A model generated the notes under the pieces. The model searched no databases and was not told where the DNA came from. It saw only the letters and a program-made list of their open reading frames with translations. The position numbers were made by a program, and so were the translations under genes. DNA of 64,000 nucleotides from Actinopolymorpha cephalotaxi (lineage in GTDB: Bacteria > Actinomycetota > Actinomycetes > Propionibacteriales > Actinopolymorphaceae): assembly GCF_013408535.1 (NCBI RefSeq), contig NZ_JACBZA010000001.1, positions 2,502,850-2,566,849 of the forward strand. The letters run 5' to 3'. Positions 15,870 through 24,472 of the stretch are shown one piece after another (positions within the stretch are counted from its first letter, which is position 1; every line of letters starts with the position of its first letter).

Positions 15870-16904
15870 TCAGCTGGAGCCGGAACCGGACCGGTTGCCT
15901 AACCAGCCGTTCACCCGGTCGCGTACGCCGTCGACCGCACCGCCCAGGTCACCGAGGATCTTCGCCAGCGGGTCCTGCGAACGGGCGAAGGCGTCGCGGT
16001 AGGAGTCGGCCGCCCGGCGGGCCTCGTCGCTCATCCTGGCGTTGGCGTCGTCCTCACGCCGGGGGTAGTCGCCGTCGAGGATGCGGCGGTAGTCGCCGTG
16101 GTCCACCCAGTGCCGCAGCTCCGCGGCGCGGACGGCGAGGAACGGGTGACTGCGGGCCTCCAGCAGCAGCAGCTTGAGCACGCTGTCGCGCAGGTCGCCA
16201 CTGGCGTCGTACTCCGCCGCCTGGGCGAGGAACGCGGTCGCGTCGACGTCTTCCAGGTGCCCGCCGGAGGCGAGCTTCATGTGGGTGCGCAGCGCGGCAG
16301 CGGGGTCCTGGCAGGCCAGCAGCCCCGCCCGGTCACCTGACAACTCCGCCTTGCGCGACCACTCCATCAGGGCCGCGATGATGGCCCGCAGGCCGAGGAC
16401 GCCGAGCGGCATCCAGGCGATCGCACCGCTGAGCCGGATGAGGAACACCAGCACCGACTGGTAGAGCGCGTGGCCGCTCTGGGCGTGCCCGAGCTCGTGG
16501 CCGAGGACGAACCGCAGCTCCTCCTCGTCCAGCAGGTCGATCAGCCCGCTGTTGACGACGATGAACGGTTTGTCCAGCCCGATGCACATGGCGTTGGGCA
16601 TCGGCCCGGTCATCACGAACAACTCGGGCAGCTCCCGCACGTCGAGCGTGGCGGCGGCCTCGGCGTACAACCGGTGCACCTTGGGGAACTGCCGGTCTCC
16701 CGCGCGCACCGCCGACCCGAGGAAGATCAACCGGAGCGCGCGTTCGTTGATCAGGCCGGACAGCTTGCGCAGCACGACGTCGAAACCCTTGAGCTGACGG
16801 ACGGCGACCAGCGCGCCCCGGTCGGCGGGATGCTCCCACGCACGCGAGCTGACGCCGGTGAGCGTGAGCCGTGACCGGGCCGGCCGGTCCTCGATGTCCG
16901 TCAT
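15870..16904 (-). CDS. M48-family zinc metalloprotease (HtpX-like)
   Basis: A 344-residue protein with the zinc motif HELGH at 136-140 and the third ligand Glu in AELSGDRAG near 187. Two hydrophobic segments between (about 149-180) suggest membrane anchoring with the active site in the cytoplasm. ATG 16904 follows GGGGGAGCGGTC. The domain arrangement matches actinobacterial M48 proteins rather than canonical HtpX (about 290 residues): a C-terminal tail of about 130 residues ends in a Gly/Ser-rich stretch. Probable role: quality control of membrane proteins. It has a separate promoter region from the TauE gene. Confidence 0.9.
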   Translation of the reverse strand: MTDIEDRPARSRLTLTGVSSRAWEHPADRGALVAVRQLKGFDVVLRKLSGLINERALRLIFLGSAVRAGDRQFPKVHRLYAEAAATLDVRELPELFVMTGPMPNAMCIGLDKPFIVVNSGLIDLLDEEELRFVLGHELGHAQSGHALYQSVLVFLIRLSGAIAWMPLGVLGLRAIIAALMEWSRKAELSGDRAGLLACQDPAAALRTHMKLASGGHLEDVDATAFLAQAAEYDASGDLRDSVLKLLLLEARSHPFLAVRAAELRHWVDHGDYRRILDGDYPRREDDANARMSDEARRAADSYRDAFARSQDPLAKILGDLGGAVDGVRDRVNGWLGNRSGSGSS

Positions 16905-17015
16905 GACCGCTCCCCCATTCGCTGGACACTCGCCCCGAACGCTATCGGGTTCGGGTGCCTCCCGGAAGACAACGACGACGGCGGGTCGGCCCGGCGTACC
17001 GCCTCCGAAATCGCC

Positions 17016-17777
17016 CTACCGGCGCAGCAGCATGACGATCGCGATCACTCCGACGGTGACGATCACGCCGCGCAGCAACGTCGGTGGAAGCCGGCGGCCG
17101 AGCCGGGCGCCGATCAGGCCGCCGAGGACCGAGCCCACGGCGATCAGGACGGCGGGCACCCAGGCCACGTGCGCGACCAGGATGAAGACGACGGCGGCGA
17201 CGGCGTTCGCGACGCAGGCAAGAACGTTCTTGGCGGCGTTCGCCCGCTGCAGCGCCTCGTCCAGCCCGATGCCGAGGACCGCCATCAGGATCACGCCCTG
17301 GGCGGCGCCGAAATAACCGCCGTAGACGCCGGTCAGGTAGACCAGCACCATCATCAGCCAGCTGCCGTGGTGCCGGTGCACGGGCTCGTTGCGGCGTTCG
17401 GCCAGCTTCCGCGACAGCCACGGCTGCAGGATGACCAGCGCGACGCCGAGGCCCACCAGAACCGGGACGATCATGTCGAACGCGCTCGACGGGAGCGTGA
17501 GCAGCAGGATCGCGCCGGTGATCGCGCCGAGCAGGGACATCGAGCCCAGCCGGATCAGCCGGGTGCGCTGCCCCCTGAGCTCGGCGCGGTAGCCCCAGGC
17601 GGCCGCGGCCGAGCCGGGGGCGAGCCCAATCGTGTTGGAGACGTTGGCGGTGACCGGCGGGATACCGAACGCGATCAGGGTCGGGAACGTGATCAGCGTT
17701 CCCGACCCGACGATGGCGTTGATCGTGCCGGCCGCCGCCCCCGCGAGGAAGACGGCGAGATATCCGAGTTCGCTCAC
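17016..17777 (-). CDS. TauE/SafE family membrane permease
   Basis: A 253-residue integral membrane protein with about eight hydrophobic helices. AGTINAIVGSGTLITFP in helix one and VYGGYFGAAQGV at the start of the second half are the repeated TauE signature regions. GTG 17777 overlaps the stop of the SPFH gene (GTGA), so it is the last gene of the nfeD-SPFH-tauE transcript. The family includes putative sulfite or sulfonate exporters; the substrate here cannot be assigned. Its pairing with SPFH/NfeD is unusual but the coupling is plain. Confidence 0.9.
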   Translation of the reverse strand: MSELGYLAVFLAGAAAGTINAIVGSGTLITFPTLIAFGIPPVTANVSNTIGLAPGSAAAAWGYRAELRGQRTRLIRLGSMSLLGAITGAILLLTLPSSAFDMIVPVLVGLGVALVILQPWLSRKLAERRNEPVHRHHGSWLMMVLVYLTGVYGGYFGAAQGVILMAVLGIGLDEALQRANAAKNVLACVANAVAAVVFILVAHVAWVPAVLIAVGSVLGGLIGARLGRRLPPTLLRGVIVTVGVIAIVMLLRR

Positions 17778-18937
17778 TCCGGCCGGGGCTCCTGCGCGGC
17801 CGGCTGCGCCGGTCCCGCCGAATCCCCGTTGGTCCCGGTCTCCTGCTGGTTGCGCCCGCCGCCCAGGCCGCCCTTGGCGGCGTCCTCGGCGGCGGCGATC
17901 GCCGCCTGCACCTCCGACTCCGCGTCCTGCAGGGCGCTGACGGTGGCCTCCTCGGCCTCGGCCGCCACGGCCGCATGAGGCTTGGGAGTGCGCCGGCGCG
18001 GGCGGTCGGCCGCACGCGGGGTGGACTCGCCCTCCTCGGCGAACTGGCCGACCATCGAGCCGATGCCCTCCAGCGCCTTGCCGATCTCGCTCGGGACGAT
18101 CCACAGCTTGTTGGCGTCGCCCTGGGCGATCTTCGGCAGCATCTGGAGGTACTGGTAGGACAGCAGGCTCTGGTCGGGCTCGCCGTCGTGGATCGCGTTG
18201 AAGACGGTCTCGATGGCCTGCGCCTCACCCTGGGCTCGCAGGATCTGCGCCTCCCGCTGGGCCTGGGCACGCAGGATCTGCGACTGCTTCTCGCCCTCCG
18301 CGGTGAGGATCGCCGACTGCTTCGCCCCCTCAGCGGTCAGGATGGCCGACTGGCGGGTGCCCTCCGCGGTGAGCACGGCGGCCCGCTTGTCGCGGTCGGC
18401 GCGCATCTGCTTCTCCATCGAGTCCTGGATGGAGGGCGGCGGGTCGATGCCCTTCAGCTCCACGCGGTTGACCCGGACACCCCACTTGCCGGTGGCCTCG
18501 TCCAGGACGCCGCGCAGCTCGGTGTTGATCTGCTCGCGGCTGGTCAGCGTGCGCTCGAGGTCCATGCCACCGACGATGTTGCGCAGAGTGGTCATGGTGA
18601 GCTGTTCGATCGCCTGGATGTAGTTGGCAATCTCGTAGGTCGCGCGCACCGCGTCGGTCACCTGGAAGTAGATCACCGTGTCGATGGACACGACGAGGTT
18701 GTCCTCGGTGATCACCGGCTGCGGCGGGAAGGACACCACCTGCTCACGCAGGTCGATGGTGTATCGCACCTTGTCGACGACCGGCACGATGATCGACAGG
18801 CCGGGATCCAGGGTGGAGGAGTATCGCCCTAGGCGTTCGACGATGCCGGCCCGCGCCTGCGGGATGATCTTGACCGACTTGTACAGGAAGAAGACGACAA
18901 CGAACGCAATAAATGCGAAGACGATCAAAGGTGCCAC
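17774..18937 (-). CDS. SPFH/Band 7 (stomatin-like) membrane protein
   Basis: 387 residues: an N-terminal transmembrane helix (about 4-19), the SPFH domain (22-190, with VKIIPQARAGIVERLGRYSS and the RNIVGGMDLERTLTSREQIN loop), then an alanine/glutamate-rich coiled coil with repeated ILTAEG-xx-QS units (about 195-235), then a low-complexity tail. GTG 18937 follows CGGAGCAGCC. It is paired with NfeD upstream, the standard bacterial stomatin/NfeD arrangement, and forms oligomers in membrane microdomains. A truncated paralogue lies about 530 bases away. Confidence 0.94.
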   Translation of the reverse strand: MAPLIVFAFIAFVVVFFLYKSVKIIPQARAGIVERLGRYSSTLDPGLSIIVPVVDKVRYTIDLREQVVSFPPQPVITEDNLVVSIDTVIYFQVTDAVRATYEIANYIQAIEQLTMTTLRNIVGGMDLERTLTSREQINTELRGVLDEATGKWGVRVNRVELKGIDPPPSIQDSMEKQMRADRDKRAAVLTAEGTRQSAILTAEGAKQSAILTAEGEKQSQILRAQAQREAQILRAQGEAQAIETVFNAIHDGEPDQSLLSYQYLQMLPKIAQGDANKLWIVPSEIGKALEGIGSMVGQFAEEGESTPRAADRPRRRTPKPHAAVAAEAEEATVSALQDAESEVQAAIAAAEDAAKGGLGGGRNQQETGTNGDSAGPAQPAAQEPRPE

Positions 18938-19398
18938 GGCTGCTCCGATTCATGGACGTACGCGGTGACGCCCTCGATCGTGAGAACGTCGACGGACTTG
19001 CCGGGTTCGATCGTCGAATGCTCGTCGTAGGGACGCGCAGTCCAGACCTCTCCCCCGATTCTGACTCTCCCACCATGGGGACTGACTTCCTCGACGACCA
19101 CGCCCGTCTTGCCCACCAGTGCGGATATACCCGTGCGGATGGACGGCGCCTCCTTCAGGTGCCGGAGCGCCACCGGGCGTACCGCCGCGAGCATTCCCAG
19201 CGCCACGACGATCGCGGCAACGATCGAGATGACCGGCCCACCGCCGACCAGGGCCGCCAGCGCACCGGCGGCCGCCCCCGCGGCCACCATCAAGAACACC
19301 AGGTCGAGCGTGAGCAGTTCGACCGCGGCCAGGGCCGCCGCGAGCACCGCCCATGCCACCCACAGGTGTTCGCTGATCCAGGCGAGCAGGTTGCCCAT
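18925..19398 (-). CDS. NfeD-like membrane protein
   Basis: A 157-residue NfeD protein of the short (NfeD1b) type: three hydrophobic helices (about 8-80) then an OB-fold domain (about 90-157, ALVGKTGVVVEEVSPHGGRV and a WTAR strand). It has no ClpP-like protease part, unlike long NfeD. ATG 19398 is used; TTG 19404 is an alternative. It overlaps the SPFH gene by 13 bases, so it is cotranscribed. NfeD binds and regulates stomatin-type proteins. Confidence 0.92.
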   Translation of the reverse strand: MGNLLAWISEHLWVAWAVLAAALAAVELLTLDLVFLMVAAGAAAGALAALVGGGPVISIVAAIVVALGMLAAVRPVALRHLKEAPSIRTGISALVGKTGVVVEEVSPHGGRVRIGGEVWTARPYDEHSTIEPGKSVDVLTIEGVTAYVHESEQPWHL

Positions 19399-19417
19399 GG
19401 TCAAAACCTATGCGATC

Positions 19418-19472
19418 ACGACCTTCTTCTGCGTACCGGCAGGTCACGAATTGTGGACAACCCGCAGATCAG
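19418..19472. repeat. Copy A of a duplicated promoter-side block
   Basis: This 55-base block upstream of nfeD matches 20086-20140 at 52 of 55 positions. It includes the core TTGTGGACAACCCGC on the plus strand. In both copies the block also contains the TGA stop of the gene preceding it on the minus strand, so the duplication breakpoint lies at that stop codon. The upstream copy lies before the truncated SPFH gene. Confidence 0.93.
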
Positions 19473-19963
19473 GCGATGTCCTTCAGCTCCACGCGGTGGA
19501 CCCGGACGCCGAACTTGCTGGTGGCCGCGTCCAATACCGTTCGCAGCCTGATGCTGATCTGCTCGCGGCCGGCCCGGGTCCGCTCGAGGTCCATGCCACC
19601 GACGATGGTGCGCAGGTGGTTCGTGGTGAGCTCCTCGATCGCCCGGGTGTAGTTGCCGATCTCGTAGATCGCGGACACGGGGTCGGTCACCTGGAAGGTG
19701 ATGACCGGGTCGATGGAGACGACGAGGTCGTCCTTGGTGACCACCCGCTGCGGCGGGAACGACACCACCTGCTCCCGCAGGTCGACGGTGTGCTGCACCT
19801 TGTCCACGAACGGCACGATGATCGACACGCCGGGCGGAAGGACGCGGGAGAACCTACCCAGTCGCATGACGATGCCTGCCCGCTCCGGCGGGACGATCTT
19901 CACCGACCTCGCCAGGACGAGGACGACGACCACAAGAATTGCGATGAGCATCGACGGTTCCAC
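19469..19963 (-). pseudogene. Truncated SPFH/Band 7 paralogue
   Basis: 164 residues from GTG 19963, closely resembling the first 165 residues of the full SPFH protein: a membrane helix, VKIVPPERAGIVMRLGRFS, the YEIGNYTRAIEELTTN region and TIVGGMDLERTRAGREQI. It stops at RVELKDIA, exactly where copy A of the duplicated promoter block begins, so the coiled-coil half is missing. Its upstream ribosome binding site is degraded (GGGG where the full copy has GGAG). The frame is intact and could still produce a membrane-anchored SPFH fragment, but I think it a relic. Confidence 0.8.
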
Positions 19964-20085
19964 GGTTGCCCCGATTCATGGACGGACGCGGTGACGCCCT
20001 CGCCACGGGGACCGGCGCCACGTATGCCACCCACAGGTGTTCGCTGATCCAGGCGAGCGGACTGCCATGATCAAACTAGGTGATC
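19964..20085 (-). pseudogene. nfeD relic with internal deletion
   Basis: Plus-strand bases 19961-20002 match 18935-18977 (end of the real nfeD), and about 20015-20070 match 19344-19398 (start of nfeD). The roughly 370 bases between are missing and a short stretch at about 20003-20014 joins them. The ATG region also has a one-base deletion (ATGGCAGTCC for ATGGGCAACCT), so the frame is shifted. It was the N-terminal neighbour of the truncated SPFH copy. Confidence 0.8.
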
Positions 20086-20140
20086 ACGGCCTTCTTCTGC
20101 GTACCGGCAGGTCACAAATTGTGGACAACCCGCGGATCAG
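20086..20140. repeat. Copy B of the duplicated promoter-side block
   Basis: Matches 19418-19472 at 52 of 55 positions. It overlaps the end of the ABC ATPase gene, whose TGA stop (20139-20137) lies inside it. Confidence 0.93.
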
Positions 20141-20922
20141 CGGTCCGCCCGTGCGGTCCAGCGGTCGTCGGAGCGGACGACCTTCAGCGGCAGCCCGAAG
20201 GTCTCCGACAGCGCCGGCGAGGTGAGGGTCTCCTCGATCGGGCCGGCCGCCACCACGCTGCCGCCGCGCAGCAGCAGGACGTGGGTGAAGCTCGGCGGGA
20301 TCTCCTCGACGTGGTGGGTGACCAGCACGGTGGCCGGGGCGAGGTCGTCCGCGGCGATCTCGTCGAGAGTGCGCACGAGCGCCTCCCGGCCGCCGAGGTC
20401 CAGGCCGGCGGCCGGCTCGTCCATCAGCAGCAGTTCGGGGTCGGTCATCAGCGCCCGGGCGATCTGCACCCGCTTGCGTTCGCCCTCGGAGAGGGTCCCG
20501 AAAGTGCGGTCGGCGTAGTCGCCCACGCCCAGCCAGGACAACAGCCGGCGGGCACGGTCGTGGTCGACGTCGTCGTAGGCCTCCCGCCAGCGGCCGAGCA
20601 CGGCGTAGGAGGCCGACACCACCACGTCGTCGACGCGTTCGTGCCGGGGAATCCGGTCCGCGATCGCCGCGCTCGTCAGGCCGATGCGGGGACGCAGCTC
20701 GAACACGTCGACCCGGCCGAGGGTCTCCCCGAGGATGGTCGCGGTGCCGCTGGTCGGGTGCATCCGGGCGGAGGCGATCTGCAGCAGGGTCGTCTTGCCG
20801 GCGCCGTTGGGGCCGAGCACCACCCACCGGTCGGCGTCCTCGACGGACCAGGTCACCGCGTCCAGCAGCTTGGTGCCGTTACGGGTGATCGTGACGTCGG
20901 TGAGCTCGAGTACAGACCCCAT
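20137..20922 (-). CDS. ABC transporter ATP-binding protein, stand-alone
   Basis: A 261-residue single nucleotide-binding domain. Walker A GPNGAGKTT at 37-45, signature LSEGE at 144-148, Walker B LLLMDEP at 164-170, H-loop His203. There is no membrane partner or binding protein nearby. The sequence resembles the COG1119 (ModF/YlmA-like) soluble ATPases, whose role is not established. ATG 20922 lies eight bases after a TAGGTT -10 box, so the mRNA is probably leaderless. It is divergent from the next gene. Confidence 0.9.
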   Translation of the reverse strand: MGSVLELTDVTITRNGTKLLDAVTWSVEDADRWVVLGPNGAGKTTLLQIASARMHPTSGTATILGETLGRVDVFELRPRIGLTSAAIADRIPRHERVDDVVVSASYAVLGRWREAYDDVDHDRARRLLSWLGVGDYADRTFGTLSEGERKRVQIARALMTDPELLLMDEPAAGLDLGGREALVRTLDEIAADDLAPATVLVTHHVEEIPPSFTHVLLLRGGSVVAAGPIEETLTSPALSETFGLPLKVVRSDDRWTARADR

Positions 20923-20930
20923 GGATGCAC

Positions 20931-20936
20931 AACCTA
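20931..20936 (-). promoter_or_regulatory. -10 box of leaderless ABC ATPase mRNA
   Basis: TAGGTT on the minus strand, eight bases before ATG 20922, with no ribosome binding site between; transcription would start at or beside the start codon. Confidence 0.6.
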
Positions 20937-21041
20937 CGGCACGAGGTCGCCGTCCCCGCGTGCGGATCAGCGCGGCGCCACCCGTGCGCCGATCGGCGCG
21001 GACCGGCGTCCAGCGGGTCGGCGTCTGCCGGGCCGGGACCC

Positions 21042-21047
21042 TAGGCT
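21042..21047 (+). promoter_or_regulatory. -10 box of leaderless gene at 21055
   Basis: TAGGCT, seven bases before ATG 21055, with no upstream ribosome binding site. Confidence 0.6.
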
Positions 21048-21054
21048 GGAACCC

Positions 21055-21792
21055 ATGTCGACCATGGCGATGGTGCCCCGCTCGGTCCTGCTGTCGACCT
21101 GGGCCAACTCCTGGTTGCTCGGCGCGACCAGCCTGGACGAGGCCGACGAGGCCATCCGGGCCGGCGACGCCGCCCACCACGTCATCGGCCTGCCGGGCCA
21201 GGACGAGCCGGTGCCATTGCTGCTGTCGCTGGGCACGTTGCGCAATCTCGGCACCCGGGCGGTGTCCCCCGCGCTGCCGGTGCCCGGAGACCCGCTCGGG
21301 CTGGCCGGGCCGCCGGACTTCACCCAGGCGGCGATCGAGGCCGGCGAGGCCGTGGTGTGCGAGGGCGCCGGCCTCGGCCTGGTGCCGCACGTGATCGGAG
21401 CCGGGGTCCAGTGGCGGGTGTACGCCGCGACACCCGCTCCCCCGGAGGGGTTCGGCGACGCCTCGCTGGAGCTCGCCCACACCCTGCAAGAGGTGATTGA
21501 CACCCTCGCCGACCTCGACGTCGCCCGGTGGCGGCCGGAGATGGCCGAGGCGCTCATCGACCTGCGCGAGGTGGGCAGCCGGTCCCAGGACGGGCTGCCG
21601 CCCGGATACGCGCCGCGCGCCGAGGCGCTGGCCACCCGGGCCCGGCGGTGCCTGCTGGTCTGCGAGCTCGCCCTGGCCGACGAGGGCGGCTCGGCGTCGG
21701 CGTACGAAGCCGACTCCCGGCGGCGGGCGCTGCGCCGCCTCGAACACGCCTCGCGCCGCGCGCTGGTGGCCGCGTGCGCACCGCCCCGGTAG
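21055..21792 (+). CDS. Conserved actinobacterial protein of unknown function
   Basis: 245 residues. It opens with a hydrophobic LLSTWANSWLLGATSLDEAD and has a central GLGLVPHVIGAGVQWRVYAA strand region and a helical, basic C-terminus (RRRALRRLEHASRRAL). I recognise it as a type of uncharacterised protein common in actinomycetes, not as a named family. It is predicted soluble; the opening segment is too short and mixed for a clear signal peptide. ATG 21055 has a leaderless-type -10. It is divergent from the ABC ATPase, possibly functionally related. Confidence 0.8.
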   Translation: MSTMAMVPRSVLLSTWANSWLLGATSLDEADEAIRAGDAAHHVIGLPGQDEPVPLLLSLGTLRNLGTRAVSPALPVPGDPLGLAGPPDFTQAAIEAGEAVVCEGAGLGLVPHVIGAGVQWRVYAATPAPPEGFGDASLELAHTLQEVIDTLADLDVARWRPEMAEALIDLREVGSRSQDGLPPGYAPRAEALATRARRCLLVCELALADEGGSASAYEADSRRRALRRLEHASRRALVAACAPPR

Positions 21793-21891
21793 ACGTCCGG
21801 CAGACGTTCCGGGGCGGTACGCATACGGGCCGTACGACAGCCACGGCCGTACGACAGGTCGGCGCGGACGGCGTGGCCGGCGCTTTCCGGC

Positions 21892-23445
21892 TCAGCCGGT
21901 CTTCGTCATGCCCGCCTTGTCGGCCGCGTCGGCGTTGGACCGCGCGGCCTCCCGGTCCGCGGCCATCTCCTCCACGGACTTGGTGTGCAGGCGGGCCGCG
22001 CCCTCGGTGGTGACGGTCTTCACCCGGGTGCCGTCGCGTTCGGCGGTGGCGAGACGTTCCCGGGCCGCCGGGATCTCCTCGGCGAACTGCGGCAGCCAGC
22101 GCGCCTGCTCCACCAGCATCTCGTCGGTCATCTGCCACACCTCCTCCGGGTCACAGACCGCGCCGACCAGCGGGTCGTGCAGCATCGCCTGCTTGAGCAG
22201 GGTGGTGTCGGCGTGCACAGCCGCCTCCTTGCCCATCTCCTGCACCCGGATGCTGGCCGCACAGGTGGCCGCACAGGCCATCGGCAGGTCACCGACCACG
22301 GGGATGTTGATCCCGTTGCGGTCGACGTACCCCGGCACCTCCACCACGCTGCCCTGCGGCAGGTTGGTGATCACGCCGTCGTTCGGCACGTTGAAGTGGC
22401 CGCGGTAGACGCGTCCGGTCTCCAGCGCCTCGATGATGTAGGAGCCGTGCTCCTCGCTGCGGTCCTGCGCGGTGATCGGCTTGGGGTCCTCCTTCATCCA
22501 GTTCGGGAAGTCGGTCTCGAACCAGTTCCGCCCCTCGGTGCAGACCCGCAGGTAGCCGCCGGTCTCGCCGTTGATCCAGCTGGACAGGTCGATCCACTTC
22601 GAGATCTCCTCGGTCCGCTTGCGGTACCACGGGAGGTACTCCGACAGGTGGCCGTTGGACTCGGTGCTGTAGTAGCCGAAGCGGCGCAGCACGTCGATGC
22701 GGACCTTCTCGGTCTGCGGGTAGGTCGGGTGCCCCTCGAACAGTTCCCGCATCTTCGGGATCATGTCGATGCCGCGCCACTGCGCCTTGACGTACCACGT
22801 CTGGTGGTTGATGCCGGCGGCAACGATGTCGACCTCGTTGCGGTGCAGCGTCTCCTCCTGCCCGATCAGGCCCTCCCGCTTCGCCCAGTGCTCGATGCAG
22901 CGGGTGATCTGCCAGTGGCCGCCCTGGACGCCGTGGCACAGGCCGACGGTGCGCACGCCGCCGTACTCGTTGCAGGCCCAGGTGTTCATCGCCATCGGGT
23001 TGGAGTAGTTGAGGAACAGCACGTCCGGCTTGGCGACCTCGCGGATGTCGGTGCAGAAGTCCAGCAGCGCGGGGATGGTGCGCTGGGCGTACATCACCCC
23101 ACCCGCGCACAGCGTGTCACCTACGCACTGGTCGACGCCGTACTTCAGCGGGATCTCGATGTCGGTCCGGAACGCGTCAAGGCCGCCTTGCCGGATCACC
23201 GAGAACACGTAGTCGGCGTCGGCGACGGCCCGGCGGCGGTCCAGGCTCGGCTCGATCGTGGCCGGCAGCCCGCTGGCCTCGATGTCGCGGCGGATCAGCC
23301 TGGTCACCATGTCGAGGTTGCGTTCGTTGATGTCGTGGAACGCGAACGTCGTGTCGGCGAGTTCGGGGACGGACAGGATGTCCCGCACCAGGCGGCGGGT
23401 GAAGCCGAGCGATCCGGCGCCGAGCATCGCGATTCGGGTTGTCAT
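21892..23445 (-). CDS. melA: Alpha-galactosidase, glycoside hydrolase family 4
   Basis: A 517-residue GH4 enzyme. The NAD-binding GAGSLGFTR is at 9-17, NYSNPMA at 146-152, the metal-coordinating C170-H171 in LCHGVQ, and GINHQTWY at 211-218 with the second metal histidine. GH4 cleaves via a redox elimination using NAD and Mn2+. LCHGVQ and the length favour the MelA-type alpha-galactosidase/galacturonidase branch over 6-phospho-glucosidases, but I cannot rule out alpha-galacturonidase. ATG 23445 has no obvious ribosome binding site. No transporter is adjacent. Confidence 0.9.
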   Translation of the reverse strand: MTTRIAMLGAGSLGFTRRLVRDILSVPELADTTFAFHDINERNLDMVTRLIRRDIEASGLPATIEPSLDRRRAVADADYVFSVIRQGGLDAFRTDIEIPLKYGVDQCVGDTLCAGGVMYAQRTIPALLDFCTDIREVAKPDVLFLNYSNPMAMNTWACNEYGGVRTVGLCHGVQGGHWQITRCIEHWAKREGLIGQEETLHRNEVDIVAAGINHQTWYVKAQWRGIDMIPKMRELFEGHPTYPQTEKVRIDVLRRFGYYSTESNGHLSEYLPWYRKRTEEISKWIDLSSWINGETGGYLRVCTEGRNWFETDFPNWMKEDPKPITAQDRSEEHGSYIIEALETGRVYRGHFNVPNDGVITNLPQGSVVEVPGYVDRNGINIPVVGDLPMACAATCAASIRVQEMGKEAAVHADTTLLKQAMLHDPLVGAVCDPEEVWQMTDEMLVEQARWLPQFAEEIPAARERLATAERDGTRVKTVTTEGAARLHTKSVEEMAADREAARSNADAADKAGMTKTG

Positions 23446-23578
23446 GCAACCAGCGTCGATAGAGATCTGATGTCTCGACAACCCACCCGCCGCCACTCGT
23501 CCACTAGCGGTCAGCCCGGCCGCGCGCAGTGAGCGGGCGGCAGCGCCGGGAAGGCGTACGGTGCGGCATCCTGGCGGG

Positions 23579-24415
23579 ATGACGGACGAGGCGGTCGGCA
23601 CCCCCAGCACTCCCAGCACCCACGGCGCTCCGGTGGCGGTGGTCACCGGAGCGGGCTCCGGGGTTGGCCGGGCGGTCGCGGTCGCGCTGGCCGCCGAGGG
23701 CCACGTGGTGGTGCTCGCCGGTCGGCGGCCCGAGCCGCTGGCGGAGGCGGCGGCGGAGTGCGCACGGGCGTGGCGGGACGCCGGCCGGTCCCCCGGCACG
23801 GCAGGCTCGGCCGGCGAACCGGTGCTCGCCGTACCCACCGACGTCGCCGACCCCGACTCGGTGGCCGCGTTGTTCGGCGCGGTACGCACCGAGTACGGCC
23901 GGCTGGACGTGCTGGTCAACAACGCCGGGCGGAACGCGCCCGCCGCCTCGGTCGAGGACCTGTCCCTGGCCGACTGGCGCGCGGTGGTGGACGTCAACCT
24001 GACCGGCGCGTTCCTGTGCACCCAGCACGCCGTCCGGCTGATGAAGGAACAGCGCCCCCGTGGCGGCCGGATCATCAACAACGGTTCGCTGTCCGCGCAC
24101 ACGCCGCGTCCCCACTCGGCCGCGTACACCGCGACCAAGCACGCGATCAGCGGACTCACCAGGGCCACCGCGCTGGACGGCCGTCCGTACGACATCGCCT
24201 GCGGTCAGATCGACATCGGCAACGCCGCGACCGACATGACCGCCCGGATGGCCGAGGGCGTCGCGCAGCCGGACGGTTCGGTGCGGCCCGAGCCGACCAT
24301 CGACGTCGCCCACGTGGCCCGCGCGGTGGTCTACATGGCGGGTCTGCCGCTGGACGCGAACGTGCCGGCGATGACCGTGATGGCGACCCGGATGCCCTAC
24401 GTCGGCCGCGGATAG
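23579..24415 (+). CDS. SDR family oxidoreductase
   Basis: A 278-residue classical [11 protein letters not shown] at 23-30, NNAG at 114-117, Ser near 170 (NNGSLSAH), Y183/K187. An unusually long insertion of about 15 residues ([19 protein letters not shown]) lies between the second strand and the Asp-containing VPTDVAD. The end ([14 protein letters not shown]) is typical of a group of actinobacterial SDRs. ATG 23579 was chosen; GTG 23561 is the alternative. It is divergent from the alpha-galactosidase gene and could share a promoter region. Confidence 0.9.
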   Translation: MTDEAVGTPSTPSTHGAPVAVVTGAGSGVGRAVAVALAAEGHVVVLAGRRPEPLAEAAAECARAWRDAGRSPGTAGSAGEPVLAVPTDVADPDSVAALFGAVRTEYGRLDVLVNNAGRNAPAASVEDLSLADWRAVVDVNLTGAFLCTQHAVRLMKEQRPRGGRIINNGSLSAHTPRPHSAAYTATKHAISGLTRATALDGRPYDIACGQIDIGNAATDMTARMAEGVAQPDGSVRPEPTIDVAHVARAVVYMAGLPLDANVPAMTVMATRMPYVGRG

Positions 24416-24459
24416 CTCGCGCCGGGCCGGGCTCTGGTCGGGAGCGCGGCCGGCACCAC

Positions 24460-24465
24460 TAACGT
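24460..24465 (+). promoter_or_regulatory. -10 box of leaderless serB
   Basis: TAACGT, seven bases before GTG 24473, with no ribosome binding site. Confidence 0.6.
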
Positions 24466-24472
24466 TGCCGAC

